A DNA stretch of 64,000 nucleotides from Hyphomicrobium sp. (GCA_003987725.1 RXJH01000008.1:62001-126000), one strand, 5' to 3'; positions 7,814 to 18,088 are shown, counted from the stretch's first letter. Numbers and translations are program-made. The notes: generated by a model not told the origin, from the sequence alone.

Positions 7814-10588
7814 TCACGCGGCAGCGTCGGTACCACCACCGCGCGGAACGAGAATTTCGCGCTTTCCGACAGAATTTGCTGCCGAAATGAGCCCCTCCCG
7901 CTCCATACGCTCGATCAAATCAGCGGCGCGGTTATAGCCGATCGAAAGCCGGCGCTGGACGTAGCTCGTCGAAGCCTTGCCGTCCCTGAGAACGATTGCA
8001 ACGGCGCGATCGTAGAGATCGTCGTCGCTCGCTTCCCTGACCCCGCCCGCAACCTCGGACTGCGGCGGAGTGTCCGTGATGCCTTCGACGTACTTCGGTG
8101 AGCCTTCCTGCCGGAGCGCCTCGGCGAACGCCACGACTTCCTCGTCGGAGACGAACGCGCCGTGCACGCGCACGAATTGTCCGGCTCCCGTCGAATAGAG
8201 CATGTCGCCTTGGCCGAGAAGTTGTTCGGCGCCCTGCTCGTTGAGAATGGTGCGGCTATCGATTTTCGACGTCACCTTGAACGAGATGCGCGTCGGGAAG
8301 TTGGCCTTGATCGTGCCCGTGATGATATCGACCGACGGCCGCTGCGTCGCCATGATGAGATGGATGCCCGCGGCCCGCGCCATCTGCGCCAGACGCTGCA
8401 CCGAAGCTTCGACCTCACGTCCCGCGACGATCATCAGATCCGCGAACTCGTCGACGATGATTACGATGCGCGGCAACGGCTCGAGATCCATCTTCTGCGT
8501 TTCGAACCGCGCCTGGCCGGATTTGTCGAAGCCCGTTTGAACCGTCCGCGACAGCAACTCACCGCGCTTCTTCGCGTTGCGCACCCGGTTATTGAAGACA
8601 TCGATGTTGCGCACCGAAAGCCCGGCCATGCGCTTGTAGCGCTCTTCCATCTCGCGCACGGCCCAATTGAGCGCGGCGACGGCCTTGTGCGGATCGGTGA
8701 TGACGGGCGTCAAAAGATGCGGAATGCCGTTGTAGACCGAAAGCTCGAGCATCTTCGGATCGATCATCAGCACGCGGCAATCGTCGGGCGAATGACGATA
8801 GAGAAGCGACAGCACCATCGAGTTGATGCCAACGGACTTGCCCGACCCTGTCGTGCCAGCAACGAGGAGATGCGGCATGCGTGCGAGATCGGCGACGACC
8901 GGATCGCCGCTGATCGATTTGCCAAGACCGAGCGGCAGGGCCGCGCTATCCGACTTGAACGCATCGGCTTCGAGAATCTCGCGAAGAAGCACGGTTTCGC
9001 GCCGCGAGTTCGGCAATTCGAGACCGATGGCATTGCGGCCGGGCACGACGGCAGCCCGAACGCTCGCCACGCTCATGGAGCGCGCGATATCTTCAGCAAG
9101 CCCAATGACGCGCGAGGATTTCGTGCCGCGCGACGGCTCGAGTTCGTACAGAGTCACGACCGGACCCGGACGGATATCCTTGATCTCGCCTTTGATGCCA
9201 AAGTCGCCAAGCACGTCCTCGAGCAATCGCGCATTGCCGCGCATCACGGTCTGCGACAGCTCCGGACGCGGCTTTTGCGCCCCCGGACGCTTCAGCATGT
9301 TGAGAGACGGACGCTTCCATTGCGGCTGAATGCGCGTGCGGGCGATACCCGCAAGAATGCCGTTGGTCGCCCCGGCCTTGCCTGCCGGAGTGACGCTTTG
9401 CGCGGCAGCAGGAGCCTGCGCCGCCGTGGCCGCCGGAATCGGCGGTGGCATGGCAGCCTTTGGCCTCTCGGAATCCCGCTCGAACTCGCGTCTTTCAGCA
9501 TCACGCCCAAGCGCCGATGCAGGCGCGAAACGCGCAGCGATCTGACGGCTGGAATTATCTATGGCGTCGTCGAACTCGAAATCATGGCTGAGAAGATCGT
9601 CAGCAGCATGCCCGCGAGAAATGTGCTCGATTGCTCCGTCGGCCGTAGGAAGATCCAGTTCGCCCTGCGCAGCGCCGTGGTGCAGGCCATGGCCGTCCTG
9701 ACGAGGAGCAACGTCGAGCGACAGATTGGAATTCTCGGCTGCATCCCGGCCCACATCCCGATGAGCGCGCGCGCTGCGCTCCGGATTGAGATCGAGCGTC
9801 GGTGTCGTCTCGCCCGAAAACGCTTCGAGAGAGGAATAGCCTGTGGCAGGTTCGGCGGTCGCCGCCTCAGAGGATTTCTTGAACCAGCCGCGACGCACGC
9901 GGTCGGCGCCGGCGGCAAGTGTCGGACCGAGAGCAGCTGCTTCTTCCCAGCGGCGCTTGCTCGTCGCGAAGCGCAAACCGGAACTCAGCGAACGCAGAAT
10001 CGACTTGAAAACGGCCTCGGCCTCGAAGCCGATCGCTTTCCCTGACGTCTGAACGGCCGCCGCGATAAGTACGCAGCCCGCCGCAAGTGGCGCCCGCTCT
10101 TCGTTCAGCGACGCGAAGATTTTGAGAATGAGATGATAGACGCCATCGCCCAGCAACCCGCCGTACCCATGACGCAGCGGCCAGCCGCTCAGCATCGGTA
10201 GCGCGGAAATCGCCCCAGCGAGCGCCAAAATGGAAAGCGGATAAAACCCGAGCCGCACGCGGCCATCGGTGATGCGTTCGGACTTCAGCATCTCGATGCC
10301 CCAGACGACTGGCGCGATGAGGGCGAGAACCGCGCCGAAGCCCAGCATCTGGAACAGAAGATCGGAAATGATCGCGCCGACGGGGCCCGCGAAATTGCGC
10401 GCGGCGGCGGTCGTCGTGTGGGTCAGGCTCGGATCGAGCACCGACCACGACACAAGACTGATCCAGATGAGCGCCGTCGAGCCGAGCAAAATTGCTCCGC
10501 CAAAGCGGCCTACCCAGCCTAACAGCCGGTCCTCCAGAGACTGCGGAAGCAGACGCTGAGGATCCAATCCACGCGTATCAAGCGACAT
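7814..10588 (-). CDS. ftsK: DNA translocase FtsK
   Basis: Septum-anchored ATP-driven DNA pump that clears and aligns chromosome termini at division and activates XerCD. The 924-residue protein has about four N-terminal membrane segments (for example AILLGSTALIWISLVSW and MLGFGAVLALIAPVVW), a linker rich in Ala, Asp and Arg to about residue 400, and the motor. Its Walker A motif AGTTGSGKS is near residue 580, and Walker B is IVIIVDEFADLM. The C-terminal gamma winged helix (YVQRRLSIGYNRAADLIERM) recognises KOPS. The ATG at 10588 (MSLDTRGL) is preferred over a 59-codon upstream extension that runs into the aminotransferase gene. Confidence 0.96.
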   Translation of the reverse strand: MSLDTRGLDPQRLLPQSLEDRLLGWVGRFGGAILLGSTALIWISLVSWSVLDPSLTHTTTAAARNFAGPVGAIISDLLFQMLGFGAVLALIAPVVWGIEMLKSERITDGRVRLGFYPLSILALAGAISALPMLSGWPLRHGYGGLLGDGVYHLILKIFASLNEERAPLAAGCVLIAAAVQTSGKAIGFEAEAVFKSILRSLSSGLRFATSKRRWEEAAALGPTLAAGADRVRRGWFKKSSEAATAEPATGYSSLEAFSGETTPTLDLNPERSARAHRDVGRDAAENSNLSLDVAPRQDGHGLHHGAAQGELDLPTADGAIEHISRGHAADDLLSHDFEFDDAIDNSSRQIAARFAPASALGRDAERREFERDSERPKAAMPPPIPAATAAQAPAAAQSVTPAGKAGATNGILAGIARTRIQPQWKRPSLNMLKRPGAQKPRPELSQTVMRGNARLLEDVLGDFGIKGEIKDIRPGPVVTLYELEPSRGTKSSRVIGLAEDIARSMSVASVRAAVVPGRNAIGLELPNSRRETVLLREILEADAFKSDSAALPLGLGKSISGDPVVADLARMPHLLVAGTTGSGKSVGINSMVLSLLYRHSPDDCRVLMIDPKMLELSVYNGIPHLLTPVITDPHKAVAALNWAVREMEERYKRMAGLSVRNIDVFNNRVRNAKKRGELLSRTVQTGFDKSGQARFETQKMDLEPLPRIVIIVDEFADLMIVAGREVEASVQRLAQMARAAGIHLIMATQRPSVDIITGTIKANFPTRISFKVTSKIDSRTILNEQGAEQLLGQGDMLYSTGAGQFVRVHGAFVSDEEVVAFAEALRQEGSPKYVEGITDTPPQSEVAGGVREASDDDLYDRAVAIVLRDGKASTSYVQRRLSIGYNRAADLIERMEREGLISAANSVGKREILVPRGGGTDAAA

Positions 10589-10605
10589 AACGGCGAACGT
10601 ACTCT

Positions 10606-11817
10606 TTAACGCAGCACGGAAATCGTGCGTTCGAGCGCTTCCCGGATCGTCGTGGAGTCTTGGACCATGGCGACGCGAACATAGTCCGCGCCGGGGTTGG
10701 TGCCGTCCCTTCCCGTCTGAGCCAGAAAGCTGCCGGGAATGACTTTGACGCCTGCACGTTGCCATAAGGTTACCGCCGCCTGAGCGCCGCCGCCGAATTG
10801 GCTCAAATCAAGCCAGAGGCAGAAGCCGCCCGCGGGCCGCTTGTAACCGTAGCGGTCACCTAACACATTGTCGGCAATAATAAATTTCTCGCGATACGCG
10901 TTTCGAGAAGCCTCAACATGAGCCTCGTCACGCCAGATGGCGGCTGACGCATGTTGTACCGGCAGCGGCACGGTCGGAGCGCACATGTTCCGCACCTCGC
11001 CGTAGGCCTCGAGGAAAGCCTCATCGCCAGCACAAAAGCCGGACCGAAGCCCGGGCAGGTTCGAGCGCTTCGACAACGAATTGAACACGACGAGATTGCG
11101 AAAGCGCTCCGGCGTCTGGATCGCGACCTCGAGACCACCCGTCGGCGCCGCCTCCGTGTAAATCTCCGAATAGCACTCGTCGAGAAACAGCATGAAGTCG
11201 TGCGCGCGGGCAAGCTCGAGCGCCTTTAGGATGTATCGGCGATCCGCGACGGCGCCCTGCGGATTGGCCGGCGAATTGATGAAGAGCGCCGCGGTGCGCG
11301 CAAGCAGGCTCTTGTCGCGCGCGATCTCATCGAGATCCGGAAGGAAGCCCGTCGCCTTCGTCGCATTGAGATACACGGGCTCGGCCCCGACCGCCAAAGC
11401 GCCCGCGACATAGGCGGAATAATAGGGATTGCACATCAAGATCGCGGGACGCCCTTTGATCTCTTTGCGTCCGACCGCCGGAAGGCAGGAGAAGAACAAC
11501 CCTTCCCGCGAGCCGCTGAGCATCAGCACTTCCCGCTCGGGATCGACCGCTGACGGCAGCCCATAACGCTTTCCAAGCCACTCGGAAATCGCGAGCCGTG
11601 CGTCCGCCGCGCCGCGGATCGGCGGATATTTCCCGTAAAGCGCCGTCGCCTCGTCGAGCTTCGCCGCGATGAAATCCGGCATCGCCTCGCGCGGCTCGCC
11701 GATCGTCAGCTCGATCGGCTTCGCATGACCGGACGGAATACCGGCGAGAAGCTTCCGAAGCTGCGTGAACGGGGAGGAAATCGCGCCGGAGGTGAGAGAA
11801 GAAAGCGGGTGAGTCAT
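10606..11817 (-). CDS. Class I/II PLP-dependent aminotransferase (DapC-like)
   Basis: Fold-type I aminotransferase of 403 residues. The PLP lysine lies in NSLSKRSNLPGLRSGF, the Asp that pairs with the pyridine nitrogen in FLFLDECYSE-like context (DFMLFLDECYSEIY), and the cofactor loop in INSPANPQGAV. The C-terminal Arg region (DYVRVAM) is also present. Overall it resembles succinyldiaminopimelate aminotransferases of the lysine and peptidoglycan pathway annotated in alphaproteobacteria, but the substrate cannot be fixed from sequence. The ATG at 11817 (MTHPLSSL) is favoured over one 14 codons upstream. It ends 17 bp before the ftsK start. Confidence 0.85.
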   Translation of the reverse strand: MTHPLSSLTSGAISSPFTQLRKLLAGIPSGHAKPIELTIGEPREAMPDFIAAKLDEATALYGKYPPIRGAADARLAISEWLGKRYGLPSAVDPEREVLMLSGSREGLFFSCLPAVGRKEIKGRPAILMCNPYYSAYVAGALAVGAEPVYLNATKATGFLPDLDEIARDKSLLARTAALFINSPANPQGAVADRRYILKALELARAHDFMLFLDECYSEIYTEAAPTGGLEVAIQTPERFRNLVVFNSLSKRSNLPGLRSGFCAGDEAFLEAYGEVRNMCAPTVPLPVQHASAAIWRDEAHVEASRNAYREKFIIADNVLGDRYGYKRPAGGFCLWLDLSQFGGGAQAAVTLWQRAGVKVIPGSFLAQTGRDGTNPGADYVRVAMVQDSTTIREALERTISVLR

Positions 11818-11886
11818 CTGGAACGGTCGATGCTGCGGACGAGCCGCTATCGCACGCAACGGGCCCGGAGGGAAGCGCCGGAACCC

Positions 11887-12699
11887 TCAGGACCTGACTC
11901 CGGCGAGGCTCCTCGATGCGGGCGCGCCGAAAATCCTGCGGAATTCATGCGCAAAGTGCGGCTGATCGTAAAAACCGGCGGCATGAGCGGCCTTGGTGAA
12001 GTTGTTGCCTTTCACGATCTCCGCCACAGCCGCCCGCATCCTGGCCCATGCGGCGTACCGGCGATACGGAACGCCGGTCTCCTGCTTGAAGAGATGCTGA
12101 AAGCGCGACGTCGAGAGCCCTGCGGCGCGTGCGGCGCTGACAACAGTTGGCGACCGCACCAGATCGCTTTCCGCAGTCCTGCTCTCGCCAATCGTTGCGA
12201 TGGCAGACGCCACCCGATAGTCGATCGTTTGCCGAACCTTGGCTTTCGAAAATCCAATGAGGTCGGCCATCGCGTCATCCGCCCAGCGGAGACTGGCAGC
12301 ATCCTCGTAGAGGGCACGAAGCAGAGCGAGATCTGATTGCTGTCCAATCAGTGCGCCATGTTCTTCGCGCGTCTCACAAAGCAGTGCGGCGAGACCTTCG
12401 GCCGGCGCCTCAGTGGGCTCGACATAGACGACCGCCAACGGCTGCCCGCCAGCATCGAATTCGTACGCGTCTCCGGCGCGGATGACCGCGGCACGGCAGG
12501 AGAACCATGCGTCGTCGCGAAGTTTCAAACGAAAATCATCGTAGAGCCCGGCAAGCAGTACCGGCACGCTGTGGCTATGCAGCGCGTTGCGGTGCAGGCA
12601 ACCGGCGAAAAGCATGCGCCCGTCGCCGACGTGCCACAGCGGCTTGAGGCTGTCAGACGGGGCCGCAGCAGGTTCGTACAAGCGCGCCTCCTCTCTCAC
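11887..12699 (-). CDS. AraC-family transcriptional regulator
   Basis: A 270-residue regulator with an N-terminal cupin-like sensor region (residues 1-100, HRNALHSHSVPVLLAGL) and two C-terminal helix-turn-helix motifs. The first HTH includes VVSAARAAGLSTSRFQHLFK. The second ends in FTKAAHAAGFYDQPHFAHEF, the usual AraC signature. The start is GTG at 12699. It is divergently arranged with the metallo-beta-lactamase-fold gene at 12744, separated by only 44 bp. This suggests it may control that gene, though the effector is unknown. Confidence 0.88.
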   Translation of the reverse strand: MREEARLYEPAAAPSDSLKPLWHVGDGRMLFAGCLHRNALHSHSVPVLLAGLYDDFRLKLRDDAWFSCRAAVIRAGDAYEFDAGGQPLAVVYVEPTEAPAEGLAALLCETREEHGALIGQQSDLALLRALYEDAASLRWADDAMADLIGFSKAKVRQTIDYRVASAIATIGESRTAESDLVRSPTVVSAARAAGLSTSRFQHLFKQETGVPYRRYAAWARMRAAVAEIVKGNNFTKAAHAAGFYDQPHFAHEFRRIFGAPASRSLAGVRS

Positions 12700-12743
12700 G
12701 GTCTAGCCTAGCCCAAACTTTAACACCTCCACAGGGCGCTGAA

Positions 12744-13775
12744 ATGTCGAAGACGACTGCAAACGAAATCTCGGGCAACTTGCCCGCCGCCATGAACTTC
12801 GACCGCCGCAACCTTCTCGCGGCGGGCCTCGGCCTTGCTGCCATGCCCGCGTTGACACTGGCGACAACACCGCGTGCGGAAGCTTCGGCCGCGCCGCTCG
12901 GCGGCTGGCAGCCGAAATTTTACCGGTTCAAGCTCGGCGATTTCGAAATCACCACGATCTCGGACTCGGAAGTTTTCATCGACGGCCCCTTCCCGCTCAT
13001 CGGCGCGAACGCCGATGAAGCCAGCGTCCGCAAGCTCATGCGCGACAATCTTCTTCCTGAACAAAAATATCAGCCGGGCTTTTCGCCGACCCTGATCAAC
13101 ACGGGAAAGGAAATCGTCCTGATCGATACCGGAAACGGCGCGAATGGCTTTGTTCAGCGCCCAAACGGCGGTTGGCTTGCGGCTCAGCTCGGCCCGGCAG
13201 GCTTCAAGCCGGAAGATATCGACATCGTCCTTTTGAGCCATGGGCACCCCGATCACATCGGCGGCGTCATCGAGAACGGCAAGCCGCTTTTCCCGAACGC
13301 GCGCTACGTGATCGGCGCGATCGAGCACGACTTCTGGGCCCCGGAAGGCAAATTCTCAGGCGACCTCGAAAAGTTCGCGAGCGTCTATCGGGCCAACTCA
13401 AAACCGATCGTCGGTAAGTACACGTTCATCAAGCCCGGCGACGATGTCGTGAGCGGCATTCGCGCTATTGAAGCCCACGGCCACACGCCGGGGCATCTCG
13501 CCTACATGATCGAGAGCGGCGGCAAATCGATATTGTTCTGGGGAGATTGCGCCCATCATCAGGTCGCGTCGCTGGCGCATCCCGATTGGCACTGCGTCTT
13601 CGACACCGACAAAGAAAAGAGCGCCGTGACGCGCCGGCGCATCTTCGATATGGCGGCGACGGATCGTTTGCCGGTCATCGGCTATCACATGCCGTTCCCG
13701 TCGCTTGGGTATGTGGAGACGATCACGCCCGGCAGCTATCGCTGGCTGGCGCACAGCTACCAGCTCAACCTGTGA
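12744..13775 (+). CDS. Tat-exported metallo-beta-lactamase-fold hydrolase
   Basis: A 343-residue MBL-fold enzyme with a twin-arginine signal peptide (DRRNLLAAGLGLAAMPAL at residues 20-37), so it is predicted periplasmic. The zinc-binding motif is LLSHGHPDHIGG near residue 165. Further ligands are in EAHGHTPGH and FWGDCAHH. The GHPDHIGG variant and overall layout resemble quorum-quenching lactonases and related hydrolases, but the substrate is unknown. The first ATG (12744) places the RR pair at residue 21; an internal ATG just before NFDRRN would give a more typical Tat leader. It is divergent from the AraC regulator. Confidence 0.85.
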   Translation: MSKTTANEISGNLPAAMNFDRRNLLAAGLGLAAMPALTLATTPRAEASAAPLGGWQPKFYRFKLGDFEITTISDSEVFIDGPFPLIGANADEASVRKLMRDNLLPEQKYQPGFSPTLINTGKEIVLIDTGNGANGFVQRPNGGWLAAQLGPAGFKPEDIDIVLLSHGHPDHIGGVIENGKPLFPNARYVIGAIEHDFWAPEGKFSGDLEKFASVYRANSKPIVGKYTFIKPGDDVVSGIRAIEAHGHTPGHLAYMIESGGKSILFWGDCAHHQVASLAHPDWHCVFDTDKEKSAVTRRRIFDMAATDRLPVIGYHMPFPSLGYVETITPGSYRWLAHSYQLNL

Positions 13776-13788
13776 CGCGTGCGGACGA

Positions 13789-14181
13789 TCACTCCGGCAG
13801 ATGCGTCACGGCTTCGATATTGTGTCCGTCGGGATCGATGACAAAGCCGCCGTAATAGTTGGCGTGATAATGCGGCCGAAGCCCGGGCGGCCCGTTGTCC
13901 TTGCCGCCGGCCGCGATGGCCGCATCGTAGAAGGCTTGGACTTCCTGCCGGTTTTGCGCAGAGAAAGCCACGTGCAGGCGACCCTTCAAGGGCGTGCCGG
14001 TGCCGATCCAGAACTGCGGACGCTGCCGGCCAAACCCGGCGTAGCCATCCTCGTCCTCTTCTGAGAACTTCACTTCCTTAAGGAGAACGATGCCGAGCGG
14101 CGCCAGCGCTTTAGTGTAAAAATTCAGCGACCGCTTGTAGTCGGTGATCGGGAAGCCGATGTGATCGAGAATATCCAGCAC
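13789..14181 (-). CDS. VOC (glyoxalase/bleomycin resistance-like) family protein
   Basis: A 130-residue vicinal-oxygen-chelate protein. The expected metal-site residues are visible: His in LDHIGF at the N-terminus, a central His in GRLHVAF, and Glu in the C-terminal PDGHNIEAV. Proteins of this size act as dimers and include lactoylglutathione lyases and resistance proteins. The substrate cannot be inferred. It lies between the MBL hydrolase (convergent) and sdhB, 46 bp downstream of sdhB on the same strand. Confidence 0.82.
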   Translation of the reverse strand: MLDILDHIGFPITDYKRSLNFYTKALAPLGIVLLKEVKFSEEDEDGYAGFGRQRPQFWIGTGTPLKGRLHVAFSAQNRQEVQAFYDAAIAAGGKDNGPPGLRPHYHANYYGGFVIDPDGHNIEAVTHLPE

Positions 14182-14227
14182 GCGGTGCTCCTATCGACTG
14201 GCTGATCTGACCGACGGCGCGAATGGC

Positions 14228-15007
14228 CTAGACGCGGCGTTCCACCATCAGCTTCTTCAACTCCGCAATGGCCTTCGCAGGCGATAGCCCTTTCGGGCAG
14301 GCCTTCGCGCAATTCATGATCGTATGGCAGCGGTAGAGGCGGAACGGATCTTCCAGATTGTCGAGCCGTTCACCCGTCGCTTCGTCGCGGCTGTCGATCA
14401 CCCAGCGATAGGCCTGCAAGAGGATCGCGGGACCGAGATACCGGTCGGAGTTCCACCAATAGCTCGGGCACGACGCCGAGCAGCAGGCGCAAAGAATGCA
14501 CTCGTAAAGACCATCGAGCTTCTCGCGATCGTCGCGCGACTGCCGCCACTCTTTTGGCGGCGTCGGCGTATCCGTCTTGAGCCACGGCTCGATCGAGGCA
14601 TGCTGTGCGTAGAAGTTCGTGAGATCGGGCACGAGGTCCTTCACGACCTGCATGTGTGGCAAAGGATAGATCTTTACCGCGCCCTTGACCTCCTCGATGC
14701 TCTTCAGGCAGGCGAGCGTGTTCGTGCCATCGATGTTCATCGAGCACGAGCCGCAGATACCTTCGCGGCACGAACGGCGGAACGTCAACGTCGGGTCGAT
14801 CTCGTTCTTGATCTTGATCAGCGCGTCGAGCACCATCGGCCCGCACTGCTTCTGATCGATATGGTAGGTGTCGATGCGCGGGTTCCGGGCGTCGTCCGGG
14901 TTCCAGCGATAGATGCGGAACTCCTTCCAGTCGCCGTCATGGTCCGGCCTGTTCCAGGTCTTGCCCTCGGAAATCTTCGAGTTTTTTGGAAGCGTGAGCT
15001 GAACCAT
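14228..15007 (-). CDS. sdhB: Succinate dehydrogenase iron-sulfur subunit SdhB
   Basis: Electron-transfer subunit of respiratory complex II, 259 residues, peripheral on the inner membrane. The [2Fe-2S] cysteines are in [16 protein letters not shown] plus a downstream Cys (NTLAC). The 4Fe-4S and 3Fe-4S ligands are in [16 protein letters not shown] and [20 protein letters not shown] at 15007. It belongs to the sdhCDA cluster but is separated from sdhA by an unrelated gene of 199 codons and a palindromic repeat. Confidence 0.97.
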   Translation of the reverse strand: MVQLTLPKNSKISEGKTWNRPDHDGDWKEFRIYRWNPDDARNPRIDTYHIDQKQCGPMVLDALIKIKNEIDPTLTFRRSCREGICGSCSMNIDGTNTLACLKSIEEVKGAVKIYPLPHMQVVKDLVPDLTNFYAQHASIEPWLKTDTPTPPKEWRQSRDDREKLDGLYECILCACCSASCPSYWWNSDRYLGPAILLQAYRWVIDSRDEATGERLDNLEDPFRLYRCHTIMNCAKACPKGLSPAKAIAELKKLMVERRV

Positions 15008-15111
15008 GAGACTTCGGGGTCCCGTCTGCGGAGAAATGAACTTTCAGATGACAGAAGCTTGAACAAGCCTCCAGTGTCAACATGCGCGGCCGCCGCGTGC
15101 GGTTCTTTCGC

Positions 15112-15711
15112 TCAACCGGCCTTCTGGTGCTTTTTGAGCTCCCGGACGAGCGCGATCAGCTGATCGGAGATCTCGGCCCCCGTATCGACGGCAACCCTGA
15201 GCGGCACCCGCGACTGAATGATTTCGTTGAGCCGTTCCTGCTGCTCGCCGAAGCCGAAAAAGATCTCCTCGGGCGCGTCGATGTCGCCGTCCTCGATGGC
15301 CGTCATCACGTCGAAGGCATTCTGGGCGGCCAGAACGAGCATGGACGCGATGTCGTTCATCAGTTGCAGATAAAGCCGTTGGGCGTCGGCCCGGATGCGC
15401 TGGCCGTGCACCCCGAATTTGAGCGGGGCCGAAGCCTGGCCACCCTCTCCCGCAAACACGCGGGGATGCCGCTGGAAGCGGCGGAAAATCTCGGAGAGCC
15501 CGATACAGCACGTTTCGAGGTCTTTAAGCGCGGCGCCCGTTTTGCGCTTGGTTCGCGTCCGCGTCGCGAGCTTTCCCTCCCCCGACCAGTTTATGGAGGC
15601 AATGGAGGCGACGGCGCCGAGCGCCGCCAACGCCGGCAGGACCGCCGCGAAAGGATCGGGCGACATCCGGGTGTCGGTTTCGTCGAGATCTTCTCTAGGA
15701 CTTTTGCTCAA
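15112..15711 (-). CDS. Hypothetical protein between sdhA and sdhB
   Basis: I do not recognise this 199-residue protein. A hydrophobic Ala-rich segment near residues 18-45 (FAAVLPALAALGAVASIASI) may be a signal anchor or one membrane helix. It is followed by a basic stretch (ATRTRTKRKTG) and then a mainly helical acidic region without obvious motifs. The longest frame uses TTG at 15711; ATG at 15666 (MSPDPFAA) is an alternative that puts the hydrophobic segment at the very N-terminus. Its position inside the succinate dehydrogenase cluster, on the same strand, may mean co-transcription; a functional link is only inference. Confidence 0.6.
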   Translation of the reverse strand: MSKSPREDLDETDTRMSPDPFAAVLPALAALGAVASIASINWSGEGKLATRTRTKRKTGAALKDLETCCIGLSEIFRRFQRHPRVFAGEGGQASAPLKFGVHGQRIRADAQRLYLQLMNDIASMLVLAAQNAFDVMTAIEDGDIDAPEEIFFGFGEQQERLNEIIQSRVPLRVAVDTGAEISDQLIALVRELKKHQKAG

Positions 15712-15784
15712 GTCTGGTGCGCCCCTTGATTAGCGCCGCACCATAGGCGAGTTCCTGTGACGGCGCTATTTCTACTCGCCCGGA

Positions 15785-15827
15785 GCGCTTCCGGAAAAGT
15801 GGGCACCGGTTTTCCGATAAGAAGCGC
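15785..15827. repeat. Dispersed palindromic repeat, copy A
   Basis: GCGCTTC (15785-15791) pairs with GAAGCGC (15821-15827), and CGGAAAA (15792-15798) pairs with TTTTCCG (15810-15816), around a conserved core AAGTGGGCACCGGTT. It shares the core and the nested-stem layout with copies at 39414 and 47881, but with different paired bases. It is located between the sdhA stop and the hypothetical gene. Confidence 0.8.
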
Positions 15828-15851
15828 GACCAAACAATATGCCCGAACGGT

Positions 15852-17699
15852 TCAATAAACGCGGGCCTTGGGCTCGATGTACTTGACCTCGTTGGTCATC
15901 GTCCGAGTGTGCACCGGCCTGTCGTCGAGCGTGACGGTCTTCGCCGCATAATCGGCCCAGGTGAGCGTGTGCTTCATCCAGTTGACGTCATCGCGCTTCG
16001 GAAAATCTTCGCGTGCGTGCGCGCCGCGGCTTTCCTTGCGGTTTTCGGCCCCGACGACCGTGACCGCAGCCTGCGCGATCAGGTTGTCGAACTCGAGCGT
16101 CTCGACGAGATCCGAATTCCAGACGAGCGAGCGATCGGTGACCTGAATGTCCTCGGCGTCGCGCCACACGGCGTGGATCTTTTCGACGCCTTCCTTCAGC
16201 ACCGGCCCATCGCGGAAGACCGCGCAGTTCGCCTGCATGATCTTCTGCATGCGAAGCCTGAGCGCAGCCGTCGGCGTCGAGCCCTTGGCGTAGCGGAAGC
16301 GATCAAGACGTGCGAGCGTCGGCTCGTTCGCGTCCTTCGGCAGATCTGGCTGTGCAACGCCCGATTCGATCGTCTCCGCGCAGCGAAGCCCGGCGGCTCG
16401 GCCGAAAACCACGAGATCGATGAGCGAATTCGAACCGAGACGATTGGCGCCATGCACCGAAACGCAGGCCGCTTCGCCGATCGCCATCAAGCCCGGCACC
16501 ACGTGATCGGGATCGCCGTTCTTTTTCGTCAGAACCTCGCCGTGATAATTCGTCGGGATGCCGCCCATGTTGTAATGGACGGTCGGCAGCACCGGGATCG
16601 CCTGCCGCCGCAAATCGACGCCAGCGAAAACTTTCGCGTTCTCCGTGATGCCAGGCAAACGCTCGGCCAAGATTTTCGGATCGAGGTGGTCGAGATGCAG
16701 ATAGATGTGATCGGCCTCCGGGCCAACGCCGCGGCCCTCGCGGATCTCGATCGTCATTGAGCGCGAGACGACATCGCGCGACGCCAGATCCTTGGCGTGC
16801 GGCGCGTAACGCTCCATGAAGCGTTCGCCCTTGGAATTCGTGAGGTACCCGCCTTCGCCGCGCGCGCCCTCGGTGATCAGCACGCCCGCGCCGTAAATGC
16901 CCGTCGGGTGGAACTGCACGAACTCCATGTCCTGGAGCGGCAACCCAGCGCGCAGCACCATCGCGTTGCCGTCGCCGGTGCAAGTATGCGCCGACGTGCA
17001 CGAGAAATACGTGCGCCCATATCCGCCCGTCGCCAGAATGGTCTTCTTCGCGCGGAAACGATGCAGCGTGCCGTCGTCGAGATTGAGCGCGATGATGCCC
17101 CGGCAGGCGCCGTCGCGATCCATGATCAGATCGAGCGCGAAATACTCGATGAAGAACTCCGCCGACTGGCGCAGCGACTGCCCGTAGAGCGTATGCAGCA
17201 TCGCATGGCCGGTACGGTCGGCGGCGGCGCACGTGCGTTGCGCGGGCGGCCCCTCGCCGTAATCCGTCGTCATGCCGCCGAACGGCCGCTGATAGATTTT
17301 GCCGTCTTCGGTGCGCGAGAACGGAACGCCGTAGTGCTCGAGCTCGTAAACCGCGGCCGGAGCGTTACGGCAGAGATATTCGATCGCGTCCTGATCGCCG
17401 AGCCAGTCGGAGCCCTTGACCGTATCGTACATGTGCCAGCGCCAGTCGTCGCGACCCATGTTGCCGAGCGCGGCAGCCACGCCACCCTGCGCCGCGACGG
17501 TGTGCGAACGCGTCGGAAAAACCTTCGTCACGCACGCTGTCTTGAGGCCCGCCTCGGCACAGCCGAGCGTTGCGCGAAGTCCCGCGCCGCCCGCGCCAAC
17601 GACGACGACGTCGTAGACATGATCCTGGACGGGGTAAGCCTTACCGGCTTGGGAAGGCGCGGCCATCGCACCATTGGCTTTGCCATTCGCTGCCGGCAT
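15852..17699 (-). CDS. sdhA: Succinate dehydrogenase flavoprotein subunit SdhA
   Basis: Catalytic subunit of complex II that oxidises succinate to fumarate and reduces covalently bound FAD, 615 residues. The FAD fold is [16 protein letters not shown]. The flavinylated His is in [14 protein letters not shown]. The substrate-site and family blocks [14 protein letters not shown] and [19 protein letters not shown] are all present. The ATG at 17699 ([10 protein letters not shown]) is chosen; the longer open frame to 18101 overlaps sdhD and sdhC. It lies 5 bp downstream of sdhD. Confidence 0.97.
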   Translation of the reverse strand: MPAANGKANGAMAAPSQAGKAYPVQDHVYDVVVVGAGGAGLRATLGCAEAGLKTACVTKVFPTRSHTVAAQGGVAAALGNMGRDDWRWHMYDTVKGSDWLGDQDAIEYLCRNAPAAVYELEHYGVPFSRTEDGKIYQRPFGGMTTDYGEGPPAQRTCAAADRTGHAMLHTLYGQSLRQSAEFFIEYFALDLIMDRDGACRGIIALNLDDGTLHRFRAKKTILATGGYGRTYFSCTSAHTCTGDGNAMVLRAGLPLQDMEFVQFHPTGIYGAGVLITEGARGEGGYLTNSKGERFMERYAPHAKDLASRDVVSRSMTIEIREGRGVGPEADHIYLHLDHLDPKILAERLPGITENAKVFAGVDLRRQAIPVLPTVHYNMGGIPTNYHGEVLTKKNGDPDHVVPGLMAIGEAACVSVHGANRLGSNSLIDLVVFGRAAGLRCAETIESGVAQPDLPKDANEPTLARLDRFRYAKGSTPTAALRLRMQKIMQANCAVFRDGPVLKEGVEKIHAVWRDAEDIQVTDRSLVWNSDLVETLEFDNLIAQAAVTVVGAENRKESRGAHAREDFPKRDDVNWMKHTLTWADYAAKTVTLDDRPVHTRTMTNEVKYIEPKARVY

Positions 17700-17704
17700 C
17701 GGGC

Positions 17705-18088
17705 TCAGGCTCCAAAACTCAGTTTCAAAACGGCGAACACGCTCGAGAGCGCAACGAAGATCGCGAAGAACGTGTTCAGCATCAGCGCGAGAAGCTTCGG
17801 CCCCTCCGCGTGCACATAATCTTCGATGATCGTTTGCATGCCGAGCCGCATGTGGATCGTGGCCGACAGGATCAGCGCCAGCAGCGCGAGGGCGATCAGC
17901 GGGTGCGCGAGCTTCTGACGGACGGTCACGTAATCGGCGCCAAGCAGCGAGGCGATGAGCCAGACCAGGAATATTCCGAGAAATACGTTGGCGACCGCCG
18001 TGACGCGTTGCTTCCAGAAGTGATCCGCACCTTCTTTCGCCGATCCGAGATAGCGAACTTTCTTGAGCGGGGTCCGCATCGTTTTCAT
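17705..18088 (-). CDS. sdhD: Succinate dehydrogenase membrane anchor SdhD
   Basis: Hydrophobic anchor subunit of complex II, 127 residues, with three predicted membrane helices ([59 protein letters not shown]). The His in [11 protein letters not shown] and the following DY motif (IIEDYVH) match the heme- and quinone-site region of the family. The ATG at 18088 overlaps the sdhC TGA by one base, so translation is coupled. Confidence 0.92.
   Translation of the reverse strand: MKTMRTPLKKVRYLGSAKEGADHFWKQRVTAVANVFLGIFLVWLIASLLGADYVTVRQKLAHPLIALALLALILSATIHMRLGMQTIIEDYVHAEGPKLLALMLNTFFAIFVALSSVFAVLKLSFGA

Noticed and set aside
8162-10045. Long plus-strand open frame (627 codons)
   Set aside because: Lies wholly antisense to ftsK, whose domains are intact; high-GC shadow frame.
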